Part shown: one piece after another, positions 23,461 through 34,616 of the stretch | Position numbering within the stretch: position 1 is the stretch's first letter | Layout: the number at the start of each line of letters is the position of its first letter | Assembly: GCA_944989445.1 (NCBI GenBank) | Contig: CALYLW010000982.1 | Coordinates: 124,001-188,000 of the forward strand | Reading direction: 5' to 3' | Length of the DNA: 64,000 nt | DNA from: Ampullaceana balthica | Lineage: Eukaryota > Mollusca > Gastropoda > Lymnaeidae | The notes under the pieces: model-generated | Databases searched by the model: none | What the model saw: the letters and a program-made list of their open reading frames with translations, nothing else | What the model was told of the DNA's origin: nothing | Made by a program: the position numbers and the translations under genes

Positions 23461-23815
23461 ACATTTCAGACATTTGAATAGTGGAGGGGGGCGAAAAGGG
23501 GGTTTATGAATGGAGATTGTGTGTAAAATGTGTAGTTTTCTTTGTATAAAGCTGCATTTAAATGTGTGAGTTTTCAATCCATTTCTTGGACTAGTTTTAT
23601 CTTCCTTTTATCTTCATTGCTTTACAAGCTTCTTCATAAAATTCGCATCTTAAATATCAGCAAATGGACTTTCAATTTGTTGCCTGTTAAATTCCATCTG
23701 TTGCAATTTATTTTAAAAAAGTGCATATTATTGGTATGATTTCCTTTTTATGAATATATATCAACATATTTCTGGGATTGACTTAAAGAGCAGCTCTACA
23801 CTATGTTTTCAAGCG
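23461..23815. other. Unannotated spacer
   Basis: AT-rich, nothing recognised. Confidence 0.45.
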
Positions 23816-24178
23816 TGTAAAATGCCATTCAGATGCTGGAATATACCATTCAGATGCTGGAATAGGCCATTTATATGCTGGAATAGGTCATTTAGATGCT
23901 GGAATAGGTCATTTAGATGCTGGAATAGGTCATTTAGATGCTGGAATAGGTCATTCAGATGCTGGAATAGGCCATTTATATGCTGGAATATACCATTCAG
24001 ATGCTGGAATAGGCCATTTATATGCTGGAATAGGTCATCTAGATGCTGCAATAGGTCATTTAGATGCTGGAATATACCATTCAGATGCTGGAATAGGTCA
24101 TTTAGATGCTGGAATATACCATTCAGGTGCTGGAATAGGCCATTTAGATGCTGGAATATGCCATTCAGATGCGTGCTA
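23816..24178. repeat. 21-bp minisatellite, ~17 units
   Basis: Units of GATGCTGGAATAGGTCATTT plus one base, with GGCCATTTATAT and ATACCATTCAGAT variants interleaved. The 21-bp length keeps one frame open on each strand (147 and 80 codons) as heptapeptide repeats. No signal peptide, splice sites or non-repetitive coding flank support a protein. Confidence 0.95.
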
Positions 24179-24934
24179 ACGAGAAAACGTTAAGTTCGCG
24201 TGACGTCATAATATACATAACTATACAGTGACCTATGGCTTTAACTAAATACTTGCGTTTTTACCACTGAGACACTTTGTATGGGTAAAGACACGTTATT
24301 GAGCCAAGCCATCAGTTACTGCCCATGATTTTCTGGTTTTCTAAGAGCCATGAAGTGTGGGAGTTTCTGATAATTTAGTTTTTCATTCTCCGTAAAGAAA
24401 TAAATGTTAGTTAACTTTTTTAAAATACCAAATTAACGCTGTGGAAATATAAGAAACACATATTACACCATCTGGGGGGTGAGGGAGATTACACTAAAAA
24501 GTATCGAGGTTAAGTTGCTAAATATAGCGCGCGCACACACACAAATCACACACACCCACACTCAAACTGAAGTTGAAGTGTCCCACACCTGGCAACAGTT
24601 GGCTTGTACTGCCCCCCACCCCCTCCCCACCTACTCTAGACCTCCTGGTTGCACTGTCGTGACACGGCTGTGTAAGTTTCTGTCTCCGTCAGCTATAAAT
24701 AGATGGACTTTCAAATATCAATAAATAGTTTTAAAAATATTTGGATCACAATGGTTACGTGGTGCGTGAGTTCATTGTTCAACGTTCAGTCGGGAAAACT
24801 GTCGAAATATCCTTGACCCTCCCACCAAAACATATATGTACTTCATTTGAAAATGTATGCTTTCGTTTGAAGGGCGGCATCTTTGACTCGAGTCAGATGA
24901 AACATCCATAATTTCCACGCGTGGAACGACCTTA
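24179..24934. other. Unannotated spacer
   Basis: Short CA-rich stretch at 24531-24560. No gene recognised. Confidence 0.45.
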
Positions 24935-24937
24935 TAA

Positions 24938-25214
24938 GGGGCCGTCCAAAAAGTACATCACGCTATTTTTTTACCATTTTTACCCCCCCCCCTCCTCCCT
25001 GTCACAAACTGTCACACATCTCGGACCCTCCCCCTTAAAGTACGTCACACTTTCGAACAAAAATGTTGTTTTTTATTAACAAAATAATCAAAATTTAATA
25101 TCAAACAGCGTGACGTCACACATGGCCGGACCCCCTCCCCCCTGTCACAAACTGTCACACTTTCTTACACCCCCTCCCCCCCTCTGGAGCGTGACGTACT
25201 TTATGGACGGCCCC
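24938..25214. mobile_element. MITE family with GGGGCCGTCC ends, copy 1
   Basis: The ends GGGGCCGTCC and GGACGGCCCC are perfect inverted repeats. Homology of the arms extends inward as AAAGTACGTCACGC and GCGTGACGTACTTT. The element is flanked by TAA on both sides (24935-24937, 25215-25217), a 3-bp duplication as made by PIF/Harbinger-type transposases; the superfamily is inferred. The interior has C-rich stretches and two ACAAACTGTCACAC motifs. A second copy is at 35304-35566. Confidence 0.87.
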
Positions 25215-25217
25215 TAA

Positions 25218-26105
25218 GAATCACATTGGCGTTAAAGCAATATAATATATATATATAGCTGAAAGTGAAAAGGGTCGCATGTTTTACTGAGATTTATTTC
25301 CAATGTTCAGATCTAGACAAAATGTATCCCATACATTGGCAGTCTGTCTCTAAAGCGATCTGCACCCTAGATTTTATATCGGGTATGGGGTTTAATTTAT
25401 CTTTTATTTTCTTCTTGAGGCTTGAGGAAAATTCATCGTTCCGTCCAATGTAAGTGGAATATACCGGTAATCTTTCTCTATATGGGATTTAGTCAAATAG
25501 CAAGCAGTCGAGCATTTTTGTTTAGCTTTTGGGTTTCGCCAAAGTCAATACCGGTAATAAGTTGGTAAAAATAAACAAACAGTAGAGCGGGAAAACCCGG
25601 TGATTTCTTATGCACATTGAACTACTGGGAAGTTCAATTTATCCATGCACATTCTCCCACATGCACTTGCTCCATTAACTTTGACTGTGCTATTTCTGTC
25701 TATACGTATCAGGCCTGGGAATTTCACTCGCCCATTCATTGATTGCCCCTCCCCACAAATCCTCTTACAGTTGTTAAATTGGGTTGTTGAAAACCAGACA
25801 GAGAAAATTTTGATGACTTCCAGTTTTCATTGTCCACTAAGATAAAACTGTAGGCTGGAGAGCGAGATGGGCTCATTCGTTACAAAGTCATCCTCTGGTA
25901 TCGTTACTGTGTTATTTTATTTTGTTGAACTATTCGGCTGGAAGAAACCTGGATCTTATTGGATGTAATAATTCTGCTGTTGATGTCAACATTTATCTGT
26001 TTATATCCTGAGTATTATTGTTTATATTTTTTATGATAATCATTGATGAAACAGTATTTAACATCGTTTGTTACTGTGAGGGCGGGCACATCTAATGATA
26101 TTAGT
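25218..26105. other. Unannotated spacer
   Basis: AT-rich DNA. The short frames at 25265-25453 and 25645-25845 have no recognisable content. Confidence 0.45.
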
Positions 26106-26845
26106 GACTTTGTGAGTTCCTATGATTTGGTTTGACGTGATTAGCTAAAGCTGTATTTCGAGTGAGTTCCTGGTAGTGGTTTGACGTGATTAGCTAAAGC
26201 TGTATTTCGAGTGAGTTCCTGGTAGTGGTTTGACGTGATTAGCTAAAGCTGTATTTCGAGTGAGTTCCTGGTAGTGGTTTGACGTGATTAGCTAAAGCTG
26301 TATTTCGAGTGAGTTCCTGGTAGTGGTTTGACGTGATTAGCTAAAGCTGTATTTCGAGTGAGTTCCTGGTAGTGGTTTGACGTGATTAGCTAAAGCTGTA
26401 TTTCGAGTGAGTTCCTGGTAGTGGTTTGACGTGATTAGCTAAAGCTGTATTTCGAGTGAGTTCCTGGTAGTGGTTTGACGTGATTAGCTAAAGCTGTATT
26501 TCGAGTGAGTTCCTGGTAGTGGTTTGACGTGATTAGCTAAAGCTGTATTTCGTGTGAGCTCCTGGTAGTGGTTTGACGTGATTAGCTAAAGCTGTATTTC
26601 GAGTGAGTTCCTGGTAGTGGTTTGACGTGATTAGCTAAAGCTGTATTTCGAGTGAGTTCCTGGTAGTGGTTTGACGTGATTAGCTAAAGCTGTATTTCGT
26701 GTGAGCTCCTAGTAGTGGTTTGACGTGATTAGCTAAAGCTGTATTTCGAGTGAGTTCCTGGTAGTGGTTTGACGTGATTAGCTAAAGCTGTATTTCGTGT
26801 GAGTTCCTAGTAGTGGTTTGACGTGATTAGCTAAAGCTGTGTGAG
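26106..26845. repeat. 49-bp minisatellite, ~15 units
   Basis: Very homogeneous units of 49 bp with the core GTGGTTTGACGTGATTAGCT and AAAGCTGTATTTCGAGTGAG. The first unit is diverged. Variants CGTGTGAGCTCC and CTAGTAG are confined to the last six units. The low divergence implies recent expansion or homogenisation. Confidence 0.97.
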
Positions 26846-27490
26846 TTCGGAGTATACACGATCTGAAAGATTAGACTGTGGTCCGTGTAGTCATGTTGGC
26901 GGTATAGCCGCTACGAGTGAGTAAAGCTACTATTTCCTGTCTGAAGTTCAACAACATCCACTCGACATCACTTTACCTCCTACTCACTTGAACATATGAA
27001 TGGTCAACAAAAATAGACTTGTATATTGTAACATGGGAGCAGACCCATTTAGTTCATCTAAAATTACTCGCTGCCGCACTTTTCTATGTGCCCATTTAGA
27101 GAAAATAGTTTGGATCAATCACAAATTCCCATGTACATGTACTAACCATGGGGATATAGCTTGGACCCATCAGTCTCCCGTTTATTCAGTCTTACGCAGG
27201 TAGCAAGTATCATCATGCCTACTCACGCTGGGGCCAATATGCTAGTAGCTGTTCTGTATTGTCACTGATCCGTGTCATTTGTTCAAACGTTTTGGGTTTT
27301 CTCTTTATCAGGGTGATACCTCTCGTAGATAAGTTAAAATACTTTTTGTTTCATATGGATAGATCCAGATCCACATAGTTTTGTATGTAGGTTTGCTATA
27401 CCAAAAATCAAACGTTTTGCCTGCTTTTATTTTTATATACATTTTTATTTCATATCATCCTTTTTTATCTTCGAGCTTGTTTGACTCGGT
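26846..27490. other. Unannotated spacer
   Basis: No gene or repeat recognised. Confidence 0.45.
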
Positions 27491-27672
27491 GTTCCCAAGA
27501 ATGAAGTTGCCTTGTCCCTAATGAAGTTACCTTGTCCCTAATGAAGTTACCTTGTCCCTAATGAAGTTACCTTATCTTCAATGAATTTACCTTGTCCCAA
27601 TGCAGTTACCTTGTCCCCAATGAAGTTACCTTGTCCCCAATGAAGTTACCTTGTCCCCAATGAAGTTACCTT
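27491..27672. repeat. 20-bp minisatellite, ~9 units
   Basis: Units of AATGAAGTTACCTTGTCCC(T/C), with a diverged block in the middle (27567-27605). Confidence 0.94.
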
Positions 27673-28030
27673 TCTCACGATTAGCCATACATGTCTTTAT
27701 AAGGCCTTACTTTTTTCATAATATTTAAAGTGTTGCCTTTGGCAAATAAACAACAACAAGAATGATTGGCTATAATAATTTATTAAAATGACGTTAGTTC
27801 CCCCTCCTTCCCAAGTTCAGTTTTTGGGCCGGTGGGGTTGACTTGGCAACATGTATACTTACAAGTCTGTCTCCGCAAGGCCAACCTCCCAACAATGTGC
27901 CTCTGTGTCCAGTAACGTGTTAGCCTGGACAACTGCTTGTCGAGAAGTTATTTCTCGAGGTCACATCGTGTTGACGCGATGCGAGCTCGTGTTTGGTCAA
28001 TCTGTTATCATCATGTGTGGGGTCCCAGAT
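27673..28030. other. Unannotated spacer
   Basis: Nothing recognised apart from the start of an open frame that runs into the next repeat array. Confidence 0.45.
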
Positions 28031-28305
28031 TGCATGACACAGTCACATGGCATAACTAAACACAGGATGGCACAGTCACATGACATAACTAAACACAGGA
28101 TGACACAGTCACATGCCGTCGGTAAACACACGATGACACAGTCACATGCCATAGGTTAACAAAGGATGGCGTAGTCACGTGACGTATTATAACTAAACAG
28201 AGGACGACACAGTCACATGCCATAGGTTAACAAAGGATGGCATAGTCACATGACGTAACTGAACAGAGGATGACACAGTCACCTGCCATTGGTAAACACA
28301 GGATG
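28031..28305. repeat. ~33-bp minisatellite, ~8 units
   Basis: Units contain GACACAGTCACATG and ATAACTAAACACAGGATG. Unit length varies (33-36). The 11-residue repeat peptides in the overlapping frames follow from the 33-bp unit. Confidence 0.92.
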
Positions 28306-28494
28306 AAACCTGTTTTATCTTCAATCGCCCGTAGACCTGTTCGCTTCATACATTCACCCAGCAGAGTGAAGTTACCGTGTGGTTTCCAGCGTTTACCCGA
28401 GATGACACGCGTTACAGCTTCTTACCACGTTTTTATTAACTCACTTTCGTTCCTGTTTGTTGGTTTGTCTGGCCACAATTTTTCAAATCTGCCA

Positions 28495-28815
28495 ACGTAA
28501 AATTAAACCACTTCTGATGGTCCCAGAGATCTCAAAATTTTACCACAGATAGATCTTGGATGACAATGCATTGTATCAAAATTTCAGATCGATCGAATGT
28601 ACCGTTATTAAATTATTGAACTTTTAAGTTTATTTATATACATGTATAAGCCTATGTATTATCCGTCTGCCCTTGTTTACATTACAATCACGTGCCGAGT
28701 TCACAAAAACCCCGACCACAAAAACCATGTTTAACATCAAGGGGTGATCAGTCATTTCCAGTCTGTAAATGTTTGTCGGGCAATGCGTATTATATTTGAA
28801 AATAATCAATACTTC
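28495..28815 (+). mobile_element. Helentron-like repeat fragment, copy E1
   Basis: The segment 28495-28610 is almost identical to 37916-38031 and contains TCAAAATTTCAGATCGATCG, the block shared by the Helentron-like repeats at 43524 and 44091 (with a diverged counterpart at 39229). Its right part keeps CAGTCTGTAAATGTTT and GCGTATTATAT motifs of that family. The 5' TC end is not recognisable. Confidence 0.7.
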
Positions 28816-29911
28816 AAACTCACCATAGCCTACACTTAGACTAAAAAGAATAAAATAAATAGAAGTAGATTTAAGAAAACACGTTTTTATAAGCGGACTA
28901 AAAAGTAGAAAAAATATTTTTTTTAAATTTAAAATTTAAAACTAGTACTATGATGTAATATGACTAAAAACGCGGGCGGGCGCTTTTTAGGTGTTTGGCT
29001 AAGATGCTTAGGGTTTACAAATGACCAGTAAGAAAATGAGTGAATTGAATTAGTTAAGCCTGAGAAGCGCTCGCCCATATATTAAAAAATAATTAAAAGC
29101 ATTAATAACAAATGGAATTTTACATTGCAATAGCTCTTTTAAAAACTAAATAAGCCATGTTTTGTTGATTTACAATATTAAACCCTAAAAAAATTAAATG
29201 CGGCAGTTAACTTCAAATCTGCGTCTCATGGTCTGATTATAGACTATTATTACAGTAGTAACTTTATAAATTATAAACCGCTGTATCGGAGGCTCACAGC
29301 TGTTCACATAAAAATACTGACGTACATAATTATCAATGCATTCAATGTAAAAAATTCATATTTTAACTTCAACACGTAATGACATTTTGGTGCACATAAG
29401 CTACGTGTATAATTTAAAGAAATGTTAGATTGTTGTTTCAAGTAATTTAACTTTGTTTATTAGGAAAGCTACCTGGAGAAAAAAAAACAAGACGTACGAA
29501 GCAACACCTGAAGCGAAGTGGGTTTATAAGACCGTAAGTCTATGGTCAATTCTGTCTCACTACCCCCCCCCACCCCCGTGTAGCCCCCACCCGTGTAAGC
29601 TGCCCTCCTGCCGTATGAACCGCAATGTTTAAAATATTCATCGGGTCGAAGCCTGTTATGTTGTGTGTCCGTGGGCAGTGTGTGCCCGTCCATAGCAACC
29701 CAAAACTTGTTGTGTATGGCCTACAGGCCTACAGCAACGTTAAAAAGGCCAACCCGCGGTCAAGCACTACGTCAACTTGTCGTAACAGCCGGTCCAGTCG
29801 CTGACACTGGGAGACTGACCTAGATGTCCAGTTGGAGGAGACCCTATGCTGTGTGATAATGGTGTCAGTGGTTGGAACTACATTTGTGCTTTTTGATGTG
29901 TTCGGGGAAAC
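28816..29911. other. AT-rich spacer, possible decayed repeat
   Basis: A weak inverted repeat pairs GGGCGGGCGCTTTTTAGG (about 28975) with its near complement at about 29058-29077. It is too short and diverged to classify. A C homopolymer lies at about 29564-29571. Confidence 0.45.
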
Positions 29912-30676
29912 TTGTAGAGTTGTATCAGCAAACTGCCAAGTGTTAGAGTTGTACCAGCAAACTATTGAGTGTTAGAGTTGTACCAGCAAACTATTGAGTG
30001 TTAGAGTTGTACCAGCAAACTGCCGAGTGTTAGAGTTGTACCAGCAAACTGCCGAGTGTTAGAGTTGTACCAGCAAACTGCCGAGTGTTAGAGTTGTACC
30101 AGCAAACTATTGAGTGTTAGAGTTGTACCAGCAAACTGTAGTGTTAGAGTTGTATCAGCAAGCTGTAGTGTTAGCATTGTATCAGCAAACTGCCGAGTGT
30201 TAGAGTTGTACCAGCAAACTATTGAGTGTTAGAGTTGTACCAGCAAACTGTAGTGTTAGAGTTGTATCAGCAAGCTGTAGTGTTAGCATTGTATCAGCAA
30301 ACTGCCGAGTGTTAGAGTTGTATCAGCAAGCTATTGAGTGTTAGAGTTGCATCAGCAAACTGTAGTGTTAGAGTTGCATCAGCAAACTGCCGAGTGTTAG
30401 AGTTGTACCAGCAAACTGCCGAGTGTTAGAGTTGTATCAGCAAGCTATTGAGTGTTAGAGTTGTATCAGCAAGCTATTGAGTGTTAGAGTTGTATCAGCA
30501 AGCTATTGAGTGTTAGAGTTGTATCAGCAAGCTGTAGTGTTAGCATTGTATCAGCAAGCTGTATTGTTAGAGTTGTATCAGCGAGCTGTAGTGATAGCAT
30601 TGTATCAGCGAGCTGTAGTGTTAGCATTGTATCAGCAAGCTGTAGTGTTAGCATTGTATCAGCAAGCTGTAGAGTG
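29912..30676. repeat. 27/29-bp minisatellite with 112-bp higher-order units
   Basis: About 27 units built on GTTAGAGTTGTACCAGCAA. Spacers GCCGA or ATTGA give 29-bp units and GTA gives 27-bp units. The order 29-29-27-27 (112 bp) beginning at 30080 is repeated exactly at 30192, with the next cycle starting at 30304. Toward the right end 27-bp units with TTAGCATTGTATCAGC dominate and keep an 88-codon frame open. Confidence 0.95.
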
Positions 30677-30890
30677 TAGAGCTGATCATTGTTGTAACAT
30701 ACTCGCCTTTATGAAACTGCACAATAAGTTCATTGTCTTTAATGACGTTCCTCTCCTTTCCAAGTGTGACGTTTGACCAATACTTTCAGCAGATGGTTTC
30801 AACCGTCTGACAGAATCCACCGCACATAACACTCTTGATTTGTTATAAGTTATAGGAACACATCCCGTCTGCTCATTCTGCTGGGAGATT

Positions 30891-30956
30891 CCTAAAGGTT
30901 GGTCCACACCTCTCAAATGCTCGCGAGCATTTGAGAGGTGTGGACCAACCTTAAGG
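30891..30956. repeat. 66-bp palindrome without spacer
   Basis: Bases 30895-30952 form a perfect 58-bp palindrome centred on TCGCGA. Four more bases on each side extend the arms to 33 bp with one mismatch. The arm begins CCTAAAGGTTGGTCCACACC. There is no loop. It may be a tiny foldback element or a palindromic duplication; no target duplication was found. Confidence 0.95.
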
Positions 30957-31475
30957 CGAAGAGCAATTTTCATTATCACGTTTCTGATTTCGCTTCTTTA
31001 GCATTCACATTCATGTAGTATCCGCCGCTTCTTCAATAAAATCAGTCATTTCATTTCACCCCTAGCGTCCCACCTAAAGGTGTCCTGACCCACCCTATGA
31101 TGCCCTTTCCCACACAGTCGTGTCTCGCCCCACCTATGGTTCCCCGTTCCAATATCTATTTCTATCTCTTCAATAGAGTATAGCGTGATAGAAAGTGGGT
31201 CATTTTGTATATCGTATAATAGGATCTTTTCTTTCTTTTGTTTTTTTTGTGTGTTTTTTTTGTTTTGAAATACGTATCTTGTTGTTGTCATCAGGGTAAC
31301 CATCAGCCATGACCTGGTTCATGTCATCTCAGACACTCTTTAGACTTGAACAGTGTTCCTTTTGTCTGATCGGAGCACCGTCCATGTCAGTAGTCACACA
31401 ACTGAAGTACTTGAGCCACAGTTGACACATTCGACCATCACGACGTATTTACTGAGTTGAGTTGATTTGCTGTGT
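30957..31475. other. Unannotated spacer
   Basis: No gene recognised. Poly-T runs at about 31239-31266. Confidence 0.45.
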
Positions 31476-31615
31476 GTAGTTTACTCCGTCTTTACAGTTT
31501 ACTCCGTGTGTGTACTGTTTACTCCGTGTGTGTACTGTTTACTCCGTGTGTGTACTGTTTACTCCGTGTGTGTACTGTTTACTCCGTGTGTGTACTGTTT
31601 ACTCCGCGTGTGTGT
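31476..31615. repeat. 20-bp minisatellite upstream of the large exon
   Basis: Six near-identical units of TGTGTGTACTGTTTACTCCG, ending about 260 bp before the start codon of the 912-residue exon. Confidence 0.95.
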
Positions 31616-31873
31616 ACATTTATTAGTCTTTGATCTATAATCTATGCCGTTAGGGTTGTGTTTTGAAATCAGTGTGTGTGATATTATGTTATAACTAAAG
31701 ACGAAATCACCCAATTCCGTTTTAAAATTATTATAGTTTCCGTGAGTGCTGCTTCCTGTGCATTTTCAAGCTGTAAGCATTGTGGATTATATTTCCAGGT
31801 GATAATGAAATGTACATTATAATACTACTTAGACAGATTGGACTAATCCCAAATTTTAGCACTGAGCTCGAGT

Positions 31874-34610
31874 ATGACATTGAAGTGTTCGGATGTAGGC
31901 AAAGCCCAAAGCATGCCCGGTTTGGTGGGTAAAGACGCAGCGGCATCGCTAGCCATTGCTGAAGGCAGTGCGCGCATTCACCGAAAATCGGCCTCGCCTT
32001 TGAGCGGGTCCGTCCAAGGCAGCATGCCTTCGGACCACCAAGAAATGCAAGGCGTGGTTGTCGTCGAGAGCACCACCACCACCACCCCGGTGGAAGTGTC
32101 CTCCAACAGCCCCACGACCTACAGACCAGAACGTTTTGACAAACGCTATCCCATCGAAGGTCTGATTTCTGCCTACTCGACTGACTCAGACGATCTGGAT
32201 GACTCGGCGTCAAGCTATGACCGTCATTCCGAGAACTCCATGGGAGGCTCGGAGGACGCGTTCTCGATGACGGACTCTCACGTCAGTGACGTGGCGGCTG
32301 TGAAGGAGGAGCAGGAGGCGGACAATTTGAGAGGCGTTGACGAGAACGACAACTGTGATAGCCAGGTTTTATATCAGAAATGTTTGACTAAAAACGATTG
32401 TTTAATCTCGGACTGCGCTGGTCAGCTGACTGGTTGCAGCCAGCGAGACAAGACTTATGTTGATACTGTGGTGACAAACCGTGAATGGAATCGTGTACAT
32501 AGCCCTACAACCCTAGTGAAAACCACAAACAGTGTTCCCCTAAAGACAAAATGTAAGAATGATACTTCTGACCAACGTTTTTTAAGGACAGGGTATAAAA
32601 GCCAAGAAAGTACAACTCTCAAAAGAGGAGGCGAGAGCAAATCCAGTACAGTTTGCAGTCAAAAGTGTACAGAGAAAGTCTCTGAGACCATGGCGCCCGA
32701 CAATCAAGTCAACTGTGATGACAGCCAATCTTCTACCCTCGTCGATCAGCCACCACCGCAGGGTGTGTGCAACAGTGCCCCTGGCCATGACCCCGGTGGC
32801 ATCAACAATCAGAGGCAGAGATCACTTGGTCCTGAATCGTCGCAGTCAATCGGCAAAGCGAAACCGCCAAAACACCTGCTGAGGTCTAAATCCTACCCCC
32901 TAGTGGCCGAGCGGATTCTCTTCACGCCCATTCGGCCCAGTCCTGAACAGTCTGGCCTCTTCCCAACATACCACAGCGTCGGTGCTCAAACGAAACTGCC
33001 TGAAGGAGCCGAAGGTGGTGGGCATAGTGACGATGCGTCAAGTACTCAACGGGATACGACCACGAAGAAGTCGTCGACCAAACCTCAACCGTCTAATCCA
33101 CCCGTGGCCCGCGTCAATCCCCAGGCTAATCCGAGTGCTGCATTGCTACAACAGGAGCAGGTCAAAGCACAGCAGCAGCAAGCTTACTGTCAGCAAATGT
33201 ATGCAGCGGTCAATTCAAATGTTTACAGCCACGACAACAGTGTCTTCTACCAGCAAGGCACGTACCCCGTGCTGTATGTTCAGACTTCTGGGGGCAATTA
33301 TTACATGCATCAAGACATCTATGCTCCATCAATGCCACAGATGGAACAACAACTAGTGCCTCCACAGACCACCAAACTTCAGCCTGTAACACAGGCACGG
33401 CCAAGCTCGGACTGCGCCAATAGTGGATTTAAAAATAGCCATGAGAAATCTACTAGGCCTTCACACGCTGTGCACAACGATATAAAAAACCCGAATGATA
33501 AGTTTGTCAACTCAGCTGTCCAAGCCATGTTTAAGGCTGCCAATGGCCCAGAGCCATCTTTAACCACCAAGCTCAACAAAGAAGACACTGGCCATCCCCA
33601 CTTTACACCTAGTGATAACCCTAGTCAACCAAGAAGAAAGCACAAACAACCACTGCTGCCTGATCCCTTGATACCCAAGTTCTCCGAACTGGCCAGCATG
33701 CACCTCGGGGCGAACTCGCCTCACCTCAACGACTCCCAGTACCAACAGTCTCATCAGCAGCAAAATCCTTACTACGTTCAGCATTACAGCAATAGTGCCC
33801 CAGTCTTTCAGGTGAACCCTGTCTTCCTTCAACAAGTGCCTACCAACACCACCGGCAACCCCGGCCTGTGTGTGTCCACACCGCCCCCTCCCCAGGCTTC
33901 CAGGAGCCAAGCTCAGCCTTGTAAAGCCAGCAGCGGCTCCCAGAGACCAGGCAATAGCGCCTACCCTAACGGCAACACTGGCGCCTCAACGTCGTCTCCG
34001 GCTGCTGTTGGTTACGTCACCGACCACACCGGACTGGTCATCTACGGACCTCAGCCGCCTTTACACCCGCCCGTGCAGTCGCTTCCACCAACACACCTCA
34101 CGTATCACTCGCACCACCAGGGTGGAGCGATGTCGCCGCCGACAATAAGTATGGGCAAATCTCCCTCCGGTGCGGATAGCAACCAGGGACAACAACAGAA
34201 TGACGACGGCCACCACAAGCAACACGGTAAGTCCGTGGATAGTAACAGTTACCACGTCCAGCACCAAGAGGGCCTCAGCGGGCATGGCCAACACCAGACC
34301 GGACAAATTCAACACCACGATGAGCAGGTCCAGCAAGAGGCCCACGAGGGCCAGAGTCACCATGTTTCGGCCAACGGGCCAGAGCACAGCGGCCCGCCAC
34401 CGTTTGCAGGAGGGATTATCTACATTCCTGACAGCAGCGGGACCTACATCGCTGTGGATGCTGCCACCGTCCACGCGCAAATGGAGGCCGTGGCCTATCA
34501 GAGTCTGTACCCACAAGGGACATCTGGGGGCTACGTTGTTGCCGGGACCTTGGTGCCTATGTCAGGGGAGGTCTCACAGGATGTACAAGCGGCTGTCAAC
34601 ATGGACAATA
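31874..34610 (+). CDS. Large 5' coding exon, Q/H/S/P-rich protein of unknown family
   Basis: A 912-codon frame, stop-free for over 2.7 kb, ends at a consensus donor (ATA|GTGAGT), leaving one base of a split codon. The chosen start is the first ATG after the in-frame TAA at 31844. An acceptor-like TTTTAG at 31854-31859 means the exon could instead begin upstream. The product looks largely disordered. It has a Ser/Asp-rich acidic patch at 102-150 and an RSKSYP sequence at 337-342 that fits the mode I 14-3-3 site (R-S-x-pS-x-P). It also has a Gln-rich stretch at 425-441, a Pro run at 670-673, a His/Gln-rich segment at about 742-835 and a more hydrophobic C-terminal part at 845-912. No folded domain or signal peptide is seen. 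Gln- and His-rich disordered regions are common in transcriptional or RNA regulators, but that is only inference. Downstream exons were not found. Codon use and GC content stand out from the AT-rich flanks, which supports real coding. Confidence 0.85.
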
Positions 34611-34616
34611 GTGAGT
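34611..34616 (+). other. Splice donor GTGAGT
   Basis: GTGAGT matches the metazoan 5' splice consensus. Composition turns AT-rich at once, and the frame read through it gains a hydrophobic tail unlike the rest before a stop at 34712. The coding exon therefore ends here, in phase 1. Confidence 0.75.

Noticed and set aside
23750..24193. Cysteine-containing heptapeptide repeat protein
   Set aside because: Produced by the 21-bp minisatellite; the opposite strand is open as well and there is no signal peptide or unique domain.
28975..29077. Small inverted repeat GGGCGGGCGCTTTTTAGG
   Set aside because: Arms of about 18 bp with mismatches and no flanking duplication; insufficient to call an element.
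32455..34516. Minus-strand and out-of-frame + frames inside the large exon
   Set aside because: Shadows of the 912-codon frame; no start context or domains.
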